A DNA stretch of 12,851 nucleotides, from the NCBI GenBank assembly GCA_946479125.1, contig CAMLET010000034.1, positions 1 through 12,851 of the forward strand, written 5' to 3'. A program made the translations under genes and the position numbers. The stretch is from an uncultured Flavobacteriales bacterium (GTDB taxonomy: Bacteria; Bacteroidota; Bacteroidia; Flavobacteriales; Crocinitomicaceae). Under the pieces are notes generated by a model. It was not told where the DNA came from. It searched no databases and saw nothing but the letters and a program-made list of their open reading frames with translations. Positions 1 through 7,270 of the stretch are shown piece after piece; within the stretch, counting starts at the first letter, position 1; every line of letters begins with the position of its first letter.

Positions 1-639
1 CACAACCCAAGTGGTAAGATGCTGAATCAAAATGATTTTGACGAATTGGTTCGTGTAGTGGCAGACCATCCCAATTTGATTTTGCTTTCCGATGAGGTAT
101 ATGAATTCATCAATTTTGATGAACCGCATCGTTCAGCTCATGATCATGAGGTTTTGCGTTCGCGTTCCGTAATCGTTTCTTCTTTTGGGAAGACATTTCA
201 TATCACAGGTTGGAAAACCGGATACATGGTTGCTCCGGAACCAATCATGAAAGAAATAAAGAAAGTACATCAATATTTGGTATTCTCTGTAAACAGTGTG
301 GCGCAAAAAACATTGGCAGAATACATTAAGGAAGTTGATGTTTCTACCTTAGCACCTTTCTATAAAGAGAAACGGGACTTATTCAGAAACTTGATGCAAA
401 ACAGCCAGTTCGAATTACTGCCTTGCGAAGGAACGTATTTTCAAACCGCGCGTTTCGATAACATTTCGGGACTTTCCGATGTTCAGTTTTGTGAATGGCT
501 GGTGAAAGATGTTGGTGTTGCTGCAATTCCACTTTCTCCGTTCTTCGATGATCAGCGCGATTATCTTACAGTACGCTTTTGCTTTGCCAAAACAGACGAA
601 ACATTAACTAAAGCTGCCGATTTGTTATGCAAGATCTAA
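1..639 (+). CDS. Methionine/glutamine-type PLP aminotransferase (5'-truncated)
   Basis: The reading frame is open from the first base, so this is the C-terminal 212 residues of a longer gene; the ATG at 19 is internal. The first residues HNPSGK are the conserved PHNPSGK stretch of class I/II aminotransferases. Next come SDEVYEF (Asp and Tyr that contact the PLP ring, about D31 and Y34), SFGKTFHITGWKTGY with the Schiff-base lysine at about K64, and VRFCFAK near the C-terminus, whose Arg should bind the substrate carboxylate. These motifs resemble the KAT/YbdL group, which is about 385 residues long and prefers methionine, glutamine and aromatic amino acids, so roughly 170 residues lie outside the window. 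It overlaps the following omega-amidase gene by 13 nt, implying co-transcription and a shared pathway. The cytosolic location and exact substrate are inferred; another class I aminotransferase is possible. Confidence 0.88.
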   Translation, partial: HNPSGKMLNQNDFDELVRVVADHPNLILLSDEVYEFINFDEPHRSAHDHEVLRSRSVIVSSFGKTFHITGWKTGYMVAPEPIMKEIKKVHQYLVFSVNSVAQKTLAEYIKEVDVSTLAPFYKEKRDLFRNLMQNSQFELLPCEGTYFQTARFDNISGLSDVQFCEWLVKDVGVAAIPLSPFFDDQRDYLTVRFCFAKTDETLTKAADLLCKI

Positions 640-1403
640 GAATTGCCACTGTACAAGCCAATCAGGTTTGGGAAGACAAACAAGCCAATTTCGCGAATTA
701 CGAACGATTAATGGCAGATGTAAAAGAAACAGATTTGATCGTTCTTCCGGAAATGTTTCAAACCGGATTTACAATGAATTCTGAATCGTTAGCTGAAACT
801 ATGGAAGGCGAAAGTGTCGCCTGGCTGAAGAAAATAGCCGGCGAAAAGAATGCAGCTGTTTATACTTCCCTAATCATAAAAGAGAACGGAAATTACTTCA
901 ATCGTGGGGTTTTCATGAAACCAACTGGTGAATATTCGGTTTACGATAAGCGCCATTTATTTGGTCTGGCTAGTGAAGATCAGTTTTTTAAAGCAGGTGA
1001 TGTAAAAACCATTGTTGAATACAAAGGGTGGAACATTAACCTTCAGGTTTGCTATGATTTACGCTTTCCTGAGAATTGCAGAAATAAAATGGTAAACGGA
1101 GAACCGGAGTTTGATTTGGTAATTTATGTTGCCAACTGGCCTGAAAGACGAATCAAGCATTGGTCCGCCCTAATTTTAGCCCGGGCAATTGAGAATCAGT
1201 GTTATGTAGTTGGAGTAAATAGAGTAGGCATTGATGCCAACGAACTGAATTATAACGGATCTAGTGCAGTTATCAATGCTTTAGGTGAAATTATTTCCAA
1301 CCATTCGAACAATGTGGAATCTGTAGAGCATACGCTACTTTATGCAAGTGATTTGAAGGAAACCAGGATAAAGTTGCCTTTCTTAAAAGATGTCAAATTT
1401 TAA
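627..1403 (+). CDS. Omega-amidase, nitrilase superfamily (YafV/Nit2-like)
   Basis: A 258-residue carbon-nitrogen hydrolase, a normal length for YafV-like omega-amidases. The Glu-Lys-Cys triad is visible: E42 in VLPEMFQTGF, K108 in YDKRHLFGLA and C142 in LQVCYDLRFPE. The C-terminal part has the usual ANWPERRIKHWSALILARAIENQ and GSSAVINALGEII stretches. Omega-amidases hydrolyse 2-oxoglutaramate (and 2-oxosuccinamate) to 2-oxoglutarate (or oxaloacetate) and ammonia. Glutamine-dependent transaminases make 2-oxoglutaramate, so the 13-nt overlap with the aminotransferase fits a coupled pair: the amidase removes the keto product and pulls the transamination forward, for example in methionine salvage from ketomethylthiobutyrate. 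The ATG at 627 lies inside the end of the preceding gene, suggesting translational coupling. No signal peptide is seen, so it is cytosolic. The family is clear; the substrate is inferred from motif and context. Confidence 0.9.
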   Translation: MQDLRIATVQANQVWEDKQANFANYERLMADVKETDLIVLPEMFQTGFTMNSESLAETMEGESVAWLKKIAGEKNAAVYTSLIIKENGNYFNRGVFMKPTGEYSVYDKRHLFGLASEDQFFKAGDVKTIVEYKGWNINLQVCYDLRFPENCRNKMVNGEPEFDLVIYVANWPERRIKHWSALILARAIENQCYVVGVNRVGIDANELNYNGSSAVINALGEIISNHSNNVESVEHTLLYASDLKETRIKLPFLKDVKF

Positions 1404-1436
1404 CAGCTTATAAGAAATTTCACCTATTTCACTCAA

Positions 1437-1444
1437 TAAATTTG
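1437..1444 (+). promoter_or_regulatory. Promoter -7 box for the secreted T9SS protein
   Basis: TAAATTTG matches the Bacteroidota consensus -7 box TAnnTTTG exactly. No good TTG-type -33 element stands 19-23 nt upstream, which is AT-rich. The transcription start would fall near 1450, leaving an A/T-rich leader of about 46 nt with no Shine-Dalgarno motif, as is usual in this phylum. It separates the strongly codon-biased gene at 1496 from the metabolic pair before it. Confidence 0.55.
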
Positions 1445-1495
1445 CATTAAGAAGATGTAGATTTTATTTTAGCAATTCAAAATTTAAAAGTAACT

Positions 1496-3322
1496 ATGAA
1501 AAAACACATTACCCTTTTATCGTGTTTGGCAGTAACTGGAGCTTTCTACGCGCAAAAAAACATCAATGCGCCGATGAAAATGCCAGTTCTTCAAACCGAG
1601 GAAGTTGAGTCTGTAAAAGGTACAGCTACAACTCCAAAAGCACTTGGTATGACATTATGGGCAAGTGACTTCTCAAATCCAGCTGATTGGGTTATCGATA
1701 ACGATGGTCAAACTGGTGGAAACTTTGGATGGAACATTAACGCAACTAAAGAAGGTTGGGCTAATAACACTACTCAAGGAATCATTAACTCTGTTTCTGA
1801 TGCTAACTTTGCAGAACTAGGAAATGGTAACCCAACATTAACTCCAGCTACTCAAGCGTTGGATGTTGATTACTATTTAACTTCAGCTGCGCCAATCGCA
1901 ATTACTTCTTCAAATCTTAACTTGTCTTTCTTGCAAAACGGGGCATTGTTCAATGATTTGCAAGAGTTCCAAATTTCGGTAAACGGTACAGTTTGGATTA
2001 CTGTAGGAGATAACTCTGATAAAGAAGTTCTTTCTCAATCAGGTGGTTCTGCATACCCTAACCCGGATGCTGTTAACATTAACTTGGCTGCTTTTATTCC
2101 TGGAGGATCAACTCAACTTTGGGTTCGTTTCCACTGGACTACTCGTTTCCCTGCTCAATCAACAAATCCTAACGTATGGGTAACTTACGGATGGAATATT
2201 GATGACGTAGCTATTACTGAGGCTGCTGATTACGATTTAGAAGTAGAAAACACTTACTGGGGATCTGTTGGTTTGAATTATTACATGATTCCTAACACAC
2301 AAATCGCTCCAATCGATTTCACTGCTAAAGTTAAAAACATTGGTGATTCACCATTGACTAACGTTTCTTTAGGAGTAAACGTAAACACTGGTTTGTTTGT
2401 TGGTACTAGCCCTGCTGGAACAATCAACTCTTTGTCTTCTGACAGTTTGGTATTGTCAACTCAGTTCACTCCTGCTGGAAACGGAACTTACGCAGTTGAT
2501 CGTTCTTTGAACATGACAGAAACGGATGACGTTCCTTTGAACAACCCTATTTCTGATTTCACTTTCTCAGTTGTTGATTACATCTACGCTCGTGATAACA
2601 ATACACCAAACGGATACACTACAAACACAACTAGTTTCGAAACTGGTAACTTGTACGATATCTACGCTGATCAAGATGTAAAAGCTGTAAACGTTCGTGT
2701 AGCGAATGGTTCTCCTGCAAACATCGAGGTTTATGTTGCTATTTATGATGCTTCTTCAGGAGCAGATTTCGTTTACGTTGGTGGTTCAGATCCAGTTGCA
2801 GTTCCTGCGGGAAGTATGAACAACTCTAACTTGGTATTCATGTTGAACGACGAGATCACATTGTCTGCTGGTGTTACTTATTTAGTTGTTGCTGGTTCTT
2901 ACGAAACAGGATTGAGAATTGCTAACGGAGGATATGCTCCAGATCAAACTTCTTTCTTGTTAGACGGAAATGATATCGATGTTTCTACTTTGTACTACCA
3001 AAATGATGTGCCAATGGTTCGTTTGAACTTTGATCCTACATTGTCTGCAGCTGAAATCGCTGACGTAGCTACAAACGTATTGGCTTCTCCAAACCCATTC
3101 AACAACGAAACTAGCGTTTCTTTCGATTTGAAAAATGCTGCTGAAGTTTCTATGGTTGTTACTGATTTGGCTGGACGTGTTGTTTACACTGTTGCGCCTT
3201 CAGTTATGAATGCTGGTAAACAAATTATGGCTATCGATGGTTCTGCTTTCAATGCTGGAATGTATAACTACACGTTGACAATCGACGGTAAGTCTATCAC
3301 AAACCACATCGTTAAAAACTAA
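1496..3322 (+). CDS. Secreted multidomain beta-sandwich protein with T9SS sorting domain
   Basis: A 608-residue exported protein. Residues 1-20 are a Sec signal peptide ending AFYAQ. From about 52 to 240 lies a jelly-roll-like region (LWASDFSNPADWVIDNDG, later YGWNIDDVAI) resembling adhesion or choice-of-anchor modules. About 245-350 resembles a CARDB-type beta-sandwich (FTAKVKNIGDSPLTNVSLGVN). About 360-515 is another beta-rich domain. Residues 527-608 form a type A T9SS sorting domain (ASPNPFNNETSVSF, then VTDLAGRVVY, ending ITNHIVKN). It should cross the outer membrane by T9SS and stay on the surface or be released. I see no catalytic motif, so adhesion or surface-layer roles are guesses. 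Codon use differs from its neighbours: seven of eight Arg codons are CGT, and AAC, TAC and TTC are favoured, which suggests high expression. It has its own promoter and terminator and looks monocistronic. Confidence 0.9.
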   Translation: MKKHITLLSCLAVTGAFYAQKNINAPMKMPVLQTEEVESVKGTATTPKALGMTLWASDFSNPADWVIDNDGQTGGNFGWNINATKEGWANNTTQGIINSVSDANFAELGNGNPTLTPATQALDVDYYLTSAAPIAITSSNLNLSFLQNGALFNDLQEFQISVNGTVWITVGDNSDKEVLSQSGGSAYPNPDAVNINLAAFIPGGSTQLWVRFHWTTRFPAQSTNPNVWVTYGWNIDDVAITEAADYDLEVENTYWGSVGLNYYMIPNTQIAPIDFTAKVKNIGDSPLTNVSLGVNVNTGLFVGTSPAGTINSLSSDSLVLSTQFTPAGNGTYAVDRSLNMTETDDVPLNNPISDFTFSVVDYIYARDNNTPNGYTTNTTSFETGNLYDIYADQDVKAVNVRVANGSPANIEVYVAIYDASSGADFVYVGGSDPVAVPAGSMNNSNLVFMLNDEITLSAGVTYLVVAGSYETGLRIANGGYAPDQTSFLLDGNDIDVSTLYYQNDVPMVRLNFDPTLSAAEIADVATNVLASPNPFNNETSVSFDLKNAAEVSMVVTDLAGRVVYTVAPSVMNAGKQIMAIDGSAFNAGMYNYTLTIDGKSITNHIVKN

Positions 3323-3340
3323 TTAGCTTTTAGCTTATAG

Positions 3341-3375
3341 AAAAGTCCCGATTCTTAATTGAGTCGGGACTTTTT
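3341..3375 (+). terminator. Rho-independent terminator after the T9SS protein
   Basis: The 14-nt arm 3341-3354 pairs with 3361-3374 (one G-T wobble) around the 6-nt loop TTAATT. The GC core is GTCCCG/CGGGAC and the 3' arm runs into TTTTT. It begins 18 nt after the stop codon at 3320-3322. The opposite strand has only a short T run, so it acts mainly for the plus strand. Confidence 0.9.
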
Positions 3376-3407
3376 GTTTATCTCCCGCGGCGGCGGGCTC
3401 GATAAAC
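3376..3407. repeat. GC-rich imperfect palindrome, REP-like
   Basis: Outer arms GTTTATC (3376-3382) and GATAAAC (3401-3407) are exact inverted repeats. Inside, CCCGC (3384-3388) and GCGGG (3393-3397) pair around GGCG, with a small asymmetric bulge of T against CTC. The very GC-rich core stands out from the AT-rich flanks. It lies directly after the terminator and before the core-element hairpin at 3412. Only one copy is in this window, so calling it a dispersed repeat is inference; it could be part of a composite element with its neighbour. Confidence 0.6.
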
Positions 3408-3411
3408 TTGT

Positions 3412-3443
3412 GAAGGCCACCGAGCGGCGTCGAGGTGATCTTC
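3412..3443 (+). repeat. Dispersed hairpin element, copy A (core GAGCGGCGTCGA)
   Basis: The loop 3422-3433 is GAGCGGCGTCGA. Arms GAAGGCCACC (3412-3421) and GGTGATCTTC (3434-3443) pair over 10 positions with one wobble and one C-A mismatch. The same 12-nt core, with A for C at position 7, recurs at 7282-7293 and in both arms of 11255-11315. It ends 13 nt before the ATG of the YqaA-like gene and reads in the same sense as that gene. Confidence 0.75.
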
Positions 3444-3444
3444 T

Positions 3445-3452
3445 TATATTTA
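3445..3452 (+). promoter_or_regulatory. Possible -7 box of the YqaA-like gene, near-leaderless
   Basis: TATATTTA matches TAnnTTTG at all but the last base and starts 12 nt before the ATG at 3457. A start about 12-13 nt after its first base would coincide with the ATG. The place of a -33 box is taken by the hairpin element at 3412-3443 and no TTG is found there, so the promoter may be weak or the match accidental. Confidence 0.35.
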
Positions 3453-3456
3453 CACC

Positions 3457-3864
3457 ATGGATTACTGGAGTTTACTTACATGTTTTGCAAGCTGCTTCTT
3501 GTCATCCACCATTATTCCCTTTCCTTCCGAGGCAACAGTACTTTACTGTCTTTCTCATAACCAAGATCCAATTCTTATACTCTTAATTGCTACTGTTGGA
3601 AACAGTTTGGGGGGTGCAACAAACTATTATCTCGGGCAGTTTGCACGTGACAAATGGATGAAGCGAACAACTCCAAAAGCAGAACAATTGGTGCTGAAAT
3701 ATGGAAGTTATATAGCCTTGCTTTCCTGGCTTCCGATAATCGGTGATCCGCTAATGGTGGCATTGGGAATTTACAAGACAAAAAAAATCCCAACATTCAT
3801 TTTCATGACGTTGGGAAAATTTCTGAGATACCTGGTTCTCGTTATCTTTTTCCTAAGGTTCTAA
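3457..3864 (+). CDS. yqaA: YqaA-family (DedA/SNARE-associated superfamily) inner-membrane protein
   Basis: A 135-residue integral membrane protein, close to the usual length of YqaA (about 140). Family motifs in order: PFPSE at 21-25, GNSLGGATNYYLG at 48-60, SWLPIIGDPLMVALGIYK at about 90-107 and LGKFLRYL at 119-126. They line up well with what I recall of E. coli YqaA (GNTLGG, SWMPVVGD, LGKALRY). Hydrophobic stretches at about 5-22, 38-60, 83-105 and 112-133 give three to four membrane segments, some probably re-entrant as in DedA proteins. DedA relatives help maintain envelope homeostasis, and some flip lipid carriers; the role of YqaA itself is not known. The ATG lies just after the hairpin element and a possible -7 box. 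The last 12 nt overlap the convergent thioredoxin gene. Confidence 0.88.
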   Translation: MDYWSLLTCFASCFLSSTIIPFPSEATVLYCLSHNQDPILILLIATVGNSLGGATNYYLGQFARDKWMKRTTPKAEQLVLKYGSYIALLSWLPIIGDPLMVALGIYKTKKIPTFIFMTLGKFLRYLVLVIFFLRF

Positions 3865-4953
3865 TCGCTTAGATTCTTTCAACCATTTATCTGCTTTTTT
3901 CTTGTTTCCAATCTTTTGGTAAAGCTGACCAAGCGTATCTGTATTGGCGTAATTTTTATCAATCTTCACAGATCTTTCTGCCCAAACAATAGCTTCTTTT
4001 AAAAGAACAGTATTGGTTTCATTTTCAAAACGTTCCCATGCGTACTCGTTCAATAAATTCGGATCATTGGAATCTTTCAAGTATGTTGAAGTCAGTTCGT
4101 TTAATTTTCCTCGGTTACCAGTGGCTCTATAAAAATACATTTCGGCAGCGTACTTATAATCCTGTCTATCCGATGCATAATCATCAACAGCAGCAAAAAG
4201 AACATTTAATTGTTCTATCGATTTTGATTCTATTACCAATCTTAATTGATTATCTAAACATTGCGTTGTGATTGATTGAACCAATTCCGCATCAAATTTC
4301 GTTCGGTTTTCCAAAATGTATTTGGTTGTCTTCGAATCAAAGGTTTTACAAGCAGCATACAAAAGACCTACATTCTCTTCTTTAGACCAGTCTTCATTTG
4401 GAATCAAGGCAAGGTATTCTTCAACGTATACAGATGCATTTGGATAATAACCAACGGTTGCTGTGTTTGCTAGTTTCTTTAAGAAGTCCGGGTTTCTATT
4501 TCCGGCCTCAAACTTCTTCACCATTGTTGGAAATTGGTTCTCTGAGTCCTTGAGATTTGAGGCAAATTCCAAAAATGCTTCAACTGTATTTGTTCCAACT
4601 ACCTTGAAAACTACTTCTCCATTTCCATTCAGCCAAAGCAAGGTTGGGTACATCTGAATTTCGAAACGTTTCGCCAAATCCAATCCTTCACCTTTCTCCA
4701 TGTCGGATTTGAAGTTGATGAACTGCGAGTTGTAAGTTTCAGCTACTTTTTGATCTGAAAATACATTTTTCACTAGCCATTTACATGGACCACACCACGT
4801 GGTATAGCAATCCATAAAAATCAGTTTGTCTTCTTTTTTTGCTTGTTGAAGAATGGCGAAAAAAGTTACGTTTTCTTGAAATTGAATTTGTGCACTTATC
4901 CTTCCTGAGAAAGCAAGAAAAAGTAAAATTGGGGCGATTTGTAAAATTTTCAT
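3853..4953 (-). CDS. Exported thioredoxin-fold protein with C-terminal TPR-like helices
   Basis: A 366-residue protein starting at the ATG at 4953. Residues 1-21 are a signal peptide (ending GRISAQ), so it works in the periplasm or is lipid-free exported. The thioredoxin fold covers about 28-135, with redox motif WCGPC (W53, C54, C57) and cis-proline P103 in MYPTLLWL. Helices follow from about 140, ending in TPR-like repeats near 315-366 (AIVWAERSVKIDKNYANTDTLGQLYQKIGNKKKADKWL). WCGPC is the classical thioredoxin active site, so it may reduce or shuffle disulfides; the partner is unknown. It is the second gene of a unit with dxr (10 nt gap), yet no functional link to isoprenoid synthesis is evident. 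Its end overlaps the convergent YqaA-like gene by 12 nt. Bacteroidota have many such thioredoxin-TPR proteins. Confidence 0.87.
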   Translation of the reverse strand: MKILQIAPILLFLAFSGRISAQIQFQENVTFFAILQQAKKEDKLIFMDCYTTWCGPCKWLVKNVFSDQKVAETYNSQFINFKSDMEKGEGLDLAKRFEIQMYPTLLWLNGNGEVVFKVVGTNTVEAFLEFASNLKDSENQFPTMVKKFEAGNRNPDFLKKLANTATVGYYPNASVYVEEYLALIPNEDWSKEENVGLLYAACKTFDSKTTKYILENRTKFDAELVQSITTQCLDNQLRLVIESKSIEQLNVLFAAVDDYASDRQDYKYAAEMYFYRATGNRGKLNELTSTYLKDSNDPNLLNEYAWERFENETNTVLLKEAIVWAERSVKIDKNYANTDTLGQLYQKIGNKKKADKWLKESKRLEP

Positions 4954-4963
4954 TTTTGATCTA

Positions 4964-6112
4964 TTAATAGTTTTTTGCCAATTGTCGTGCCAATGTATCT
5001 ACCTGAACGTAATCTTCTAAGGTTGGTTGAACAATCACTTCGGCTTTATTCATAACGGTTTCGTTGATGTTTGCAATATCAACAAAACGAATTTTGTCTT
5101 CTAAAAACAGTTGTACTGCCACTTCATTTGCAGCGTTTAATGCACAGGCCGCTGTTCCACTAATGCGCATTGCTTCGTAAGCCAGTCGCAAATTTTTGAA
5201 AACCTCCAAATCCGCTTTTTCGAAAGTCAGCTGCGGATAGTCCATGAAATTGAATCGTGGGAAATCTGTAGGTAAACGATGCGGATAAGTTAATGCAAAC
5301 TGAATCGGAAGTTTCATATCGGGTAAACCCATTTGCGCTTTCATACTTCCATCGGTAAACTGAACAAGGGAATGTACAATCGATTGCGGATGAACAATAA
5401 CATCGATCTGTTCTTCTTTCAGATTGAACAACCATTTTGCTTCAATTACTTCCAACCCTTTATTCATCATTGAGGCTGAATCTATGGTGATCTTGGCTCC
5501 CATGCTCCAATTCGGATGTTTCAATGCTTGTGCTTTGGTAACACTTTCGAGTTGCTGCATAGAATATCCGCGGAAAGGTCCGCCGGATGCTGTCAGATAG
5601 ATTTTCTCAATAGGATTGTGGAATTCACCTACCAGACATTGAAAAATGGCTGAATGCTCGGAGTCTACAGGATAAATATTGACACCTTTTGCTTTTGCGC
5701 GTTCAGTTACAAGCGCTCCAGCAACAACAAGTGTTTCTTTGTTCGCTAATGCAATATCCTTCCCAGCTTCAATTGCGGCAAGTGTTGGCTTCAATCCGGC
5801 ATAACCAACCAAAGCTGTTAGTACCGTATTTACTTCTGTGTATTCTACCACCTGACAAAGTGATTCTGCACCAGCGTAAACCTGAATTCCTTCATCGAAC
5901 AGAGCATCTTTCACCAATTGGTATTTGGTTTCATCGCCAATAACAACTGCGTTTGGTTGAAATTTAAGTGCTTGTTGAATCAGTAGATCTGCATTTGATT
6001 GTGCGGTGATTACCTGAAGATCAAATAAATCCGGATACGATTCAATGACTTCTAAAGCCTGCGTTCCAATAGAACCGGTTGAACCAAGTATTGCAATTCC
6101 TTTTTTCTGCAT
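4964..6112 (-). CDS. dxr: 1-deoxy-D-xylulose 5-phosphate reductoisomerase
   Basis: A 382-residue complete enzyme, normal length for Dxr (IspC). It converts DXP to 2-C-methyl-D-erythritol 4-phosphate with NADPH and a divalent metal, the first committed step of the MEP isoprenoid pathway, in the cytosol. Motifs: NADPH-binding GSTGSIGTQALEV at 10-22, ANKETLVVAG at 123-132, metal ligands in YPVDSEHSAIFQ (D150, E152), flexible-loop LTASGGPFRG at 173-182, HPNWSMGAKITIDSASMMNKGLEVIEA at about 199-225 (third metal ligand E221), then HPQSIVHSLVQFTDGS and LPIQFALTYP. All catalytic residues I checked are present. The ATG at 6112 is preceded by TAACTTTA, a -7-like box, only 13 nt away. Transcription likely continues into the thioredoxin gene 10 nt downstream. 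Confidence 0.97.
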   Translation of the reverse strand: MQKKGIAILGSTGSIGTQALEVIESYPDLFDLQVITAQSNADLLIQQALKFQPNAVVIGDETKYQLVKDALFDEGIQVYAGAESLCQVVEYTEVNTVLTALVGYAGLKPTLAAIEAGKDIALANKETLVVAGALVTERAKAKGVNIYPVDSEHSAIFQCLVGEFHNPIEKIYLTASGGPFRGYSMQQLESVTKAQALKHPNWSMGAKITIDSASMMNKGLEVIEAKWLFNLKEEQIDVIVHPQSIVHSLVQFTDGSMKAQMGLPDMKLPIQFALTYPHRLPTDFPRFNFMDYPQLTFEKADLEVFKNLRLAYEAMRISGTAACALNAANEVAVQLFLEDKIRFVDIANINETVMNKAEVIVQPTLEDYVQVDTLARQLAKNY

Positions 6113-6117
6113 CGCCG

Positions 6118-6125
6118 TAAAGTTA
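6118..6125 (-). promoter_or_regulatory. Possible -7 box for dxr, leaderless
   Basis: On the minus strand TAACTTTA (first base at 6125) matches TAnnTTTG except for the last base. It starts 13 nt before the ATG at 6112, so the mRNA would begin at or next to the start codon. No clear -33 TTG is seen. Confidence 0.4.
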
Positions 6126-6159
6126 AGGTTTTGACCGACTCATTTTGGATAATCTTATG

Positions 6160-6167
6160 TAACTTTA
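6160..6167 (+). promoter_or_regulatory. Possible -7 box for the YD-like secreted protein
   Basis: TAACTTTA is the same octamer as in the divergent dxr promoter. A TTTTG at 6129-6133 lies 26 nt upstream, rather far for a -33 box. The start would fall near 6173, giving a leader of about 37 nt before the ATG at 6210. The two promoters share a 97-nt divergent region. Confidence 0.4.
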
Positions 6168-6209
6168 TTGAAGTCCTTTGCTTATTGGATCAACCTCAAA
6201 TCAATACTT

Positions 6210-7259
6210 ATGAAAGCATTAGTTACACTTTTAGCGCTGGTTCCGTTTTTAAGTCTGGCACAAAACAATTCTTCAAACACGCTTAATTACCTCATTTGGG
6301 GACCCGAATTTATTATCGGTAATTCCATGTCGTATGATTATTACGCTGGTGTTAACCGTCGAAATGAATTGATAAAAGAGCACAAAGTAAATACTGTTAA
6401 GGCTTATGAGTTGAAGAATAACGGGAGTAAAAAGGTAACGAGTGAAAGGGTGTACAACGCTGATGGATTACCAATAAAAGAAGTAAATAAATATGCGACT
6501 ACCGAATATTCCTATAGCGGTACTTTGTTGACGGATGTAAACAGAAAAGCAAAGAGAAAAGTAATAAAAACGCATGCAGATTATGATGCGGAAGGAAGAA
6601 TCGTTCACATCACCAAAAACGTAAATGGAAAGTTGAGAACGGAATACAAGTATGTGTATTATTCCGGGCATCAAACTAGCTTGGTAGAACAGGTAAATTA
6701 TGGTTTACAAACAAAGGTATATAAGTATGTAACTGAATACGATGATGTTTTGAAAAAGCCAACACGTTCGCGGTATTTTGTAAATGGTGTTTTGAAGAGA
6801 AATTGGACTTATAGCTGTGATGATAAGGGAGAAGTGCAACAAAAGAACGTAAAAGAAGTGTCAAGCTGTTCTTATGACGCTAAAAACAATGATGGTTCCT
6901 ACATTCAATATACCCGCACAATTACGGATGGCAAAGTTTACCTAAACGAAAACACGTTTTCCAAAGATTCTGTTTTGTTGGATTCGAAGCGATATTACAA
7001 TGAGAAAACGCTGGTATATCATTACTGGATTGATGGAAACACAAGTACTAGCGAAAATTTTAATGATAATGGTAAACGCATATATAAGTATTCCAATACT
7101 ACTGATGGAAACGGAAACAGAATTGCCTGGAAGAGCTATGGCAGAAAAGATCAAGTGAAATTCGGGTATGATTGTAAGTTCTCAGAAAAAAATCTGGTTG
7201 AAAAAGTACAATACCTTTCGGATAAGTACTCCATCAATTTCGAATATACTTTTTACTAA
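6210..7259 (+). CDS. Secreted protein with YD/RHS-like beta repeats, function unknown
   Basis: I start this at the ATG at 6210, because it gives a clean signal peptide (MKALVTLLALVPFLSLAQ, cleavage about residue 18); the frame extends upstream to 6168 only through a TTG that leads into no signal sequence. The 349-residue protein then carries repeated Tyr-rich strands such as YDAEGRIVHITKNVNGKL, EYSYSGTLL, KYSNTTDGNGNRIAWKSY and KFGYDCKFSEKNLVEKVQY, the pattern of YD/RHS-like beta repeats. It has no RHS core, no toxin domain and no T9SS sorting domain at the C-terminus, so it probably stays in the periplasm or is anchored otherwise. Only two Cys sit close together after the signal (about 222 and 236), with one more near 335. 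Proteins of this sort are common and uncharacterised in Bacteroidota; I cannot assign a role. A hairpin element follows 11 nt after the stop. Confidence 0.85.
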   Translation: MKALVTLLALVPFLSLAQNNSSNTLNYLIWGPEFIIGNSMSYDYYAGVNRRNELIKEHKVNTVKAYELKNNGSKKVTSERVYNADGLPIKEVNKYATTEYSYSGTLLTDVNRKAKRKVIKTHADYDAEGRIVHITKNVNGKLRTEYKYVYYSGHQTSLVEQVNYGLQTKVYKYVTEYDDVLKKPTRSRYFVNGVLKRNWTYSCDDKGEVQQKNVKEVSSCSYDAKNNDGSYIQYTRTITDGKVYLNENTFSKDSVLLDSKRYYNEKTLVYHYWIDGNTSTSENFNDNGKRIYKYSNTTDGNGNRIAWKSYGRKDQVKFGYDCKFSEKNLVEKVQYLSDKYSINFEYTFY

Positions 7260-7270
7260 CTGAAAAAATC

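Noticed and set aside
1407..1414. Palindrome CTTATAAG after the omega-amidase gene
   Set aside because: Only 8 bp, AT-rich and without a following T run; expected by chance in such sequence.
3359..3586. Open frame overlapping the hairpin region and the start of the YqaA-like gene
   Set aside because: It runs through the terminator and GC-rich hairpins, has no recognisable protein features, and overlaps the well-supported YqaA-like frame.
5160..5943. Open frames on both strands inside dxr
   Set aside because: They are other-frame readings of a clearly conserved dxr gene, with low-complexity or unlikely composition.
6168..6209. Extended N-terminus of the YD-like secreted protein from TTG at 6168
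   Set aside because: It would bury the signal peptide 14 residues inside and start next to the -7 box; the ATG at 6210 gives a standard signal sequence.
6210..7259. RHS or polymorphic toxin from the YD-like repeats
   Set aside because: There is no RHS core or C-terminal toxin domain, no immunity gene follows, and the length is only 349 residues.
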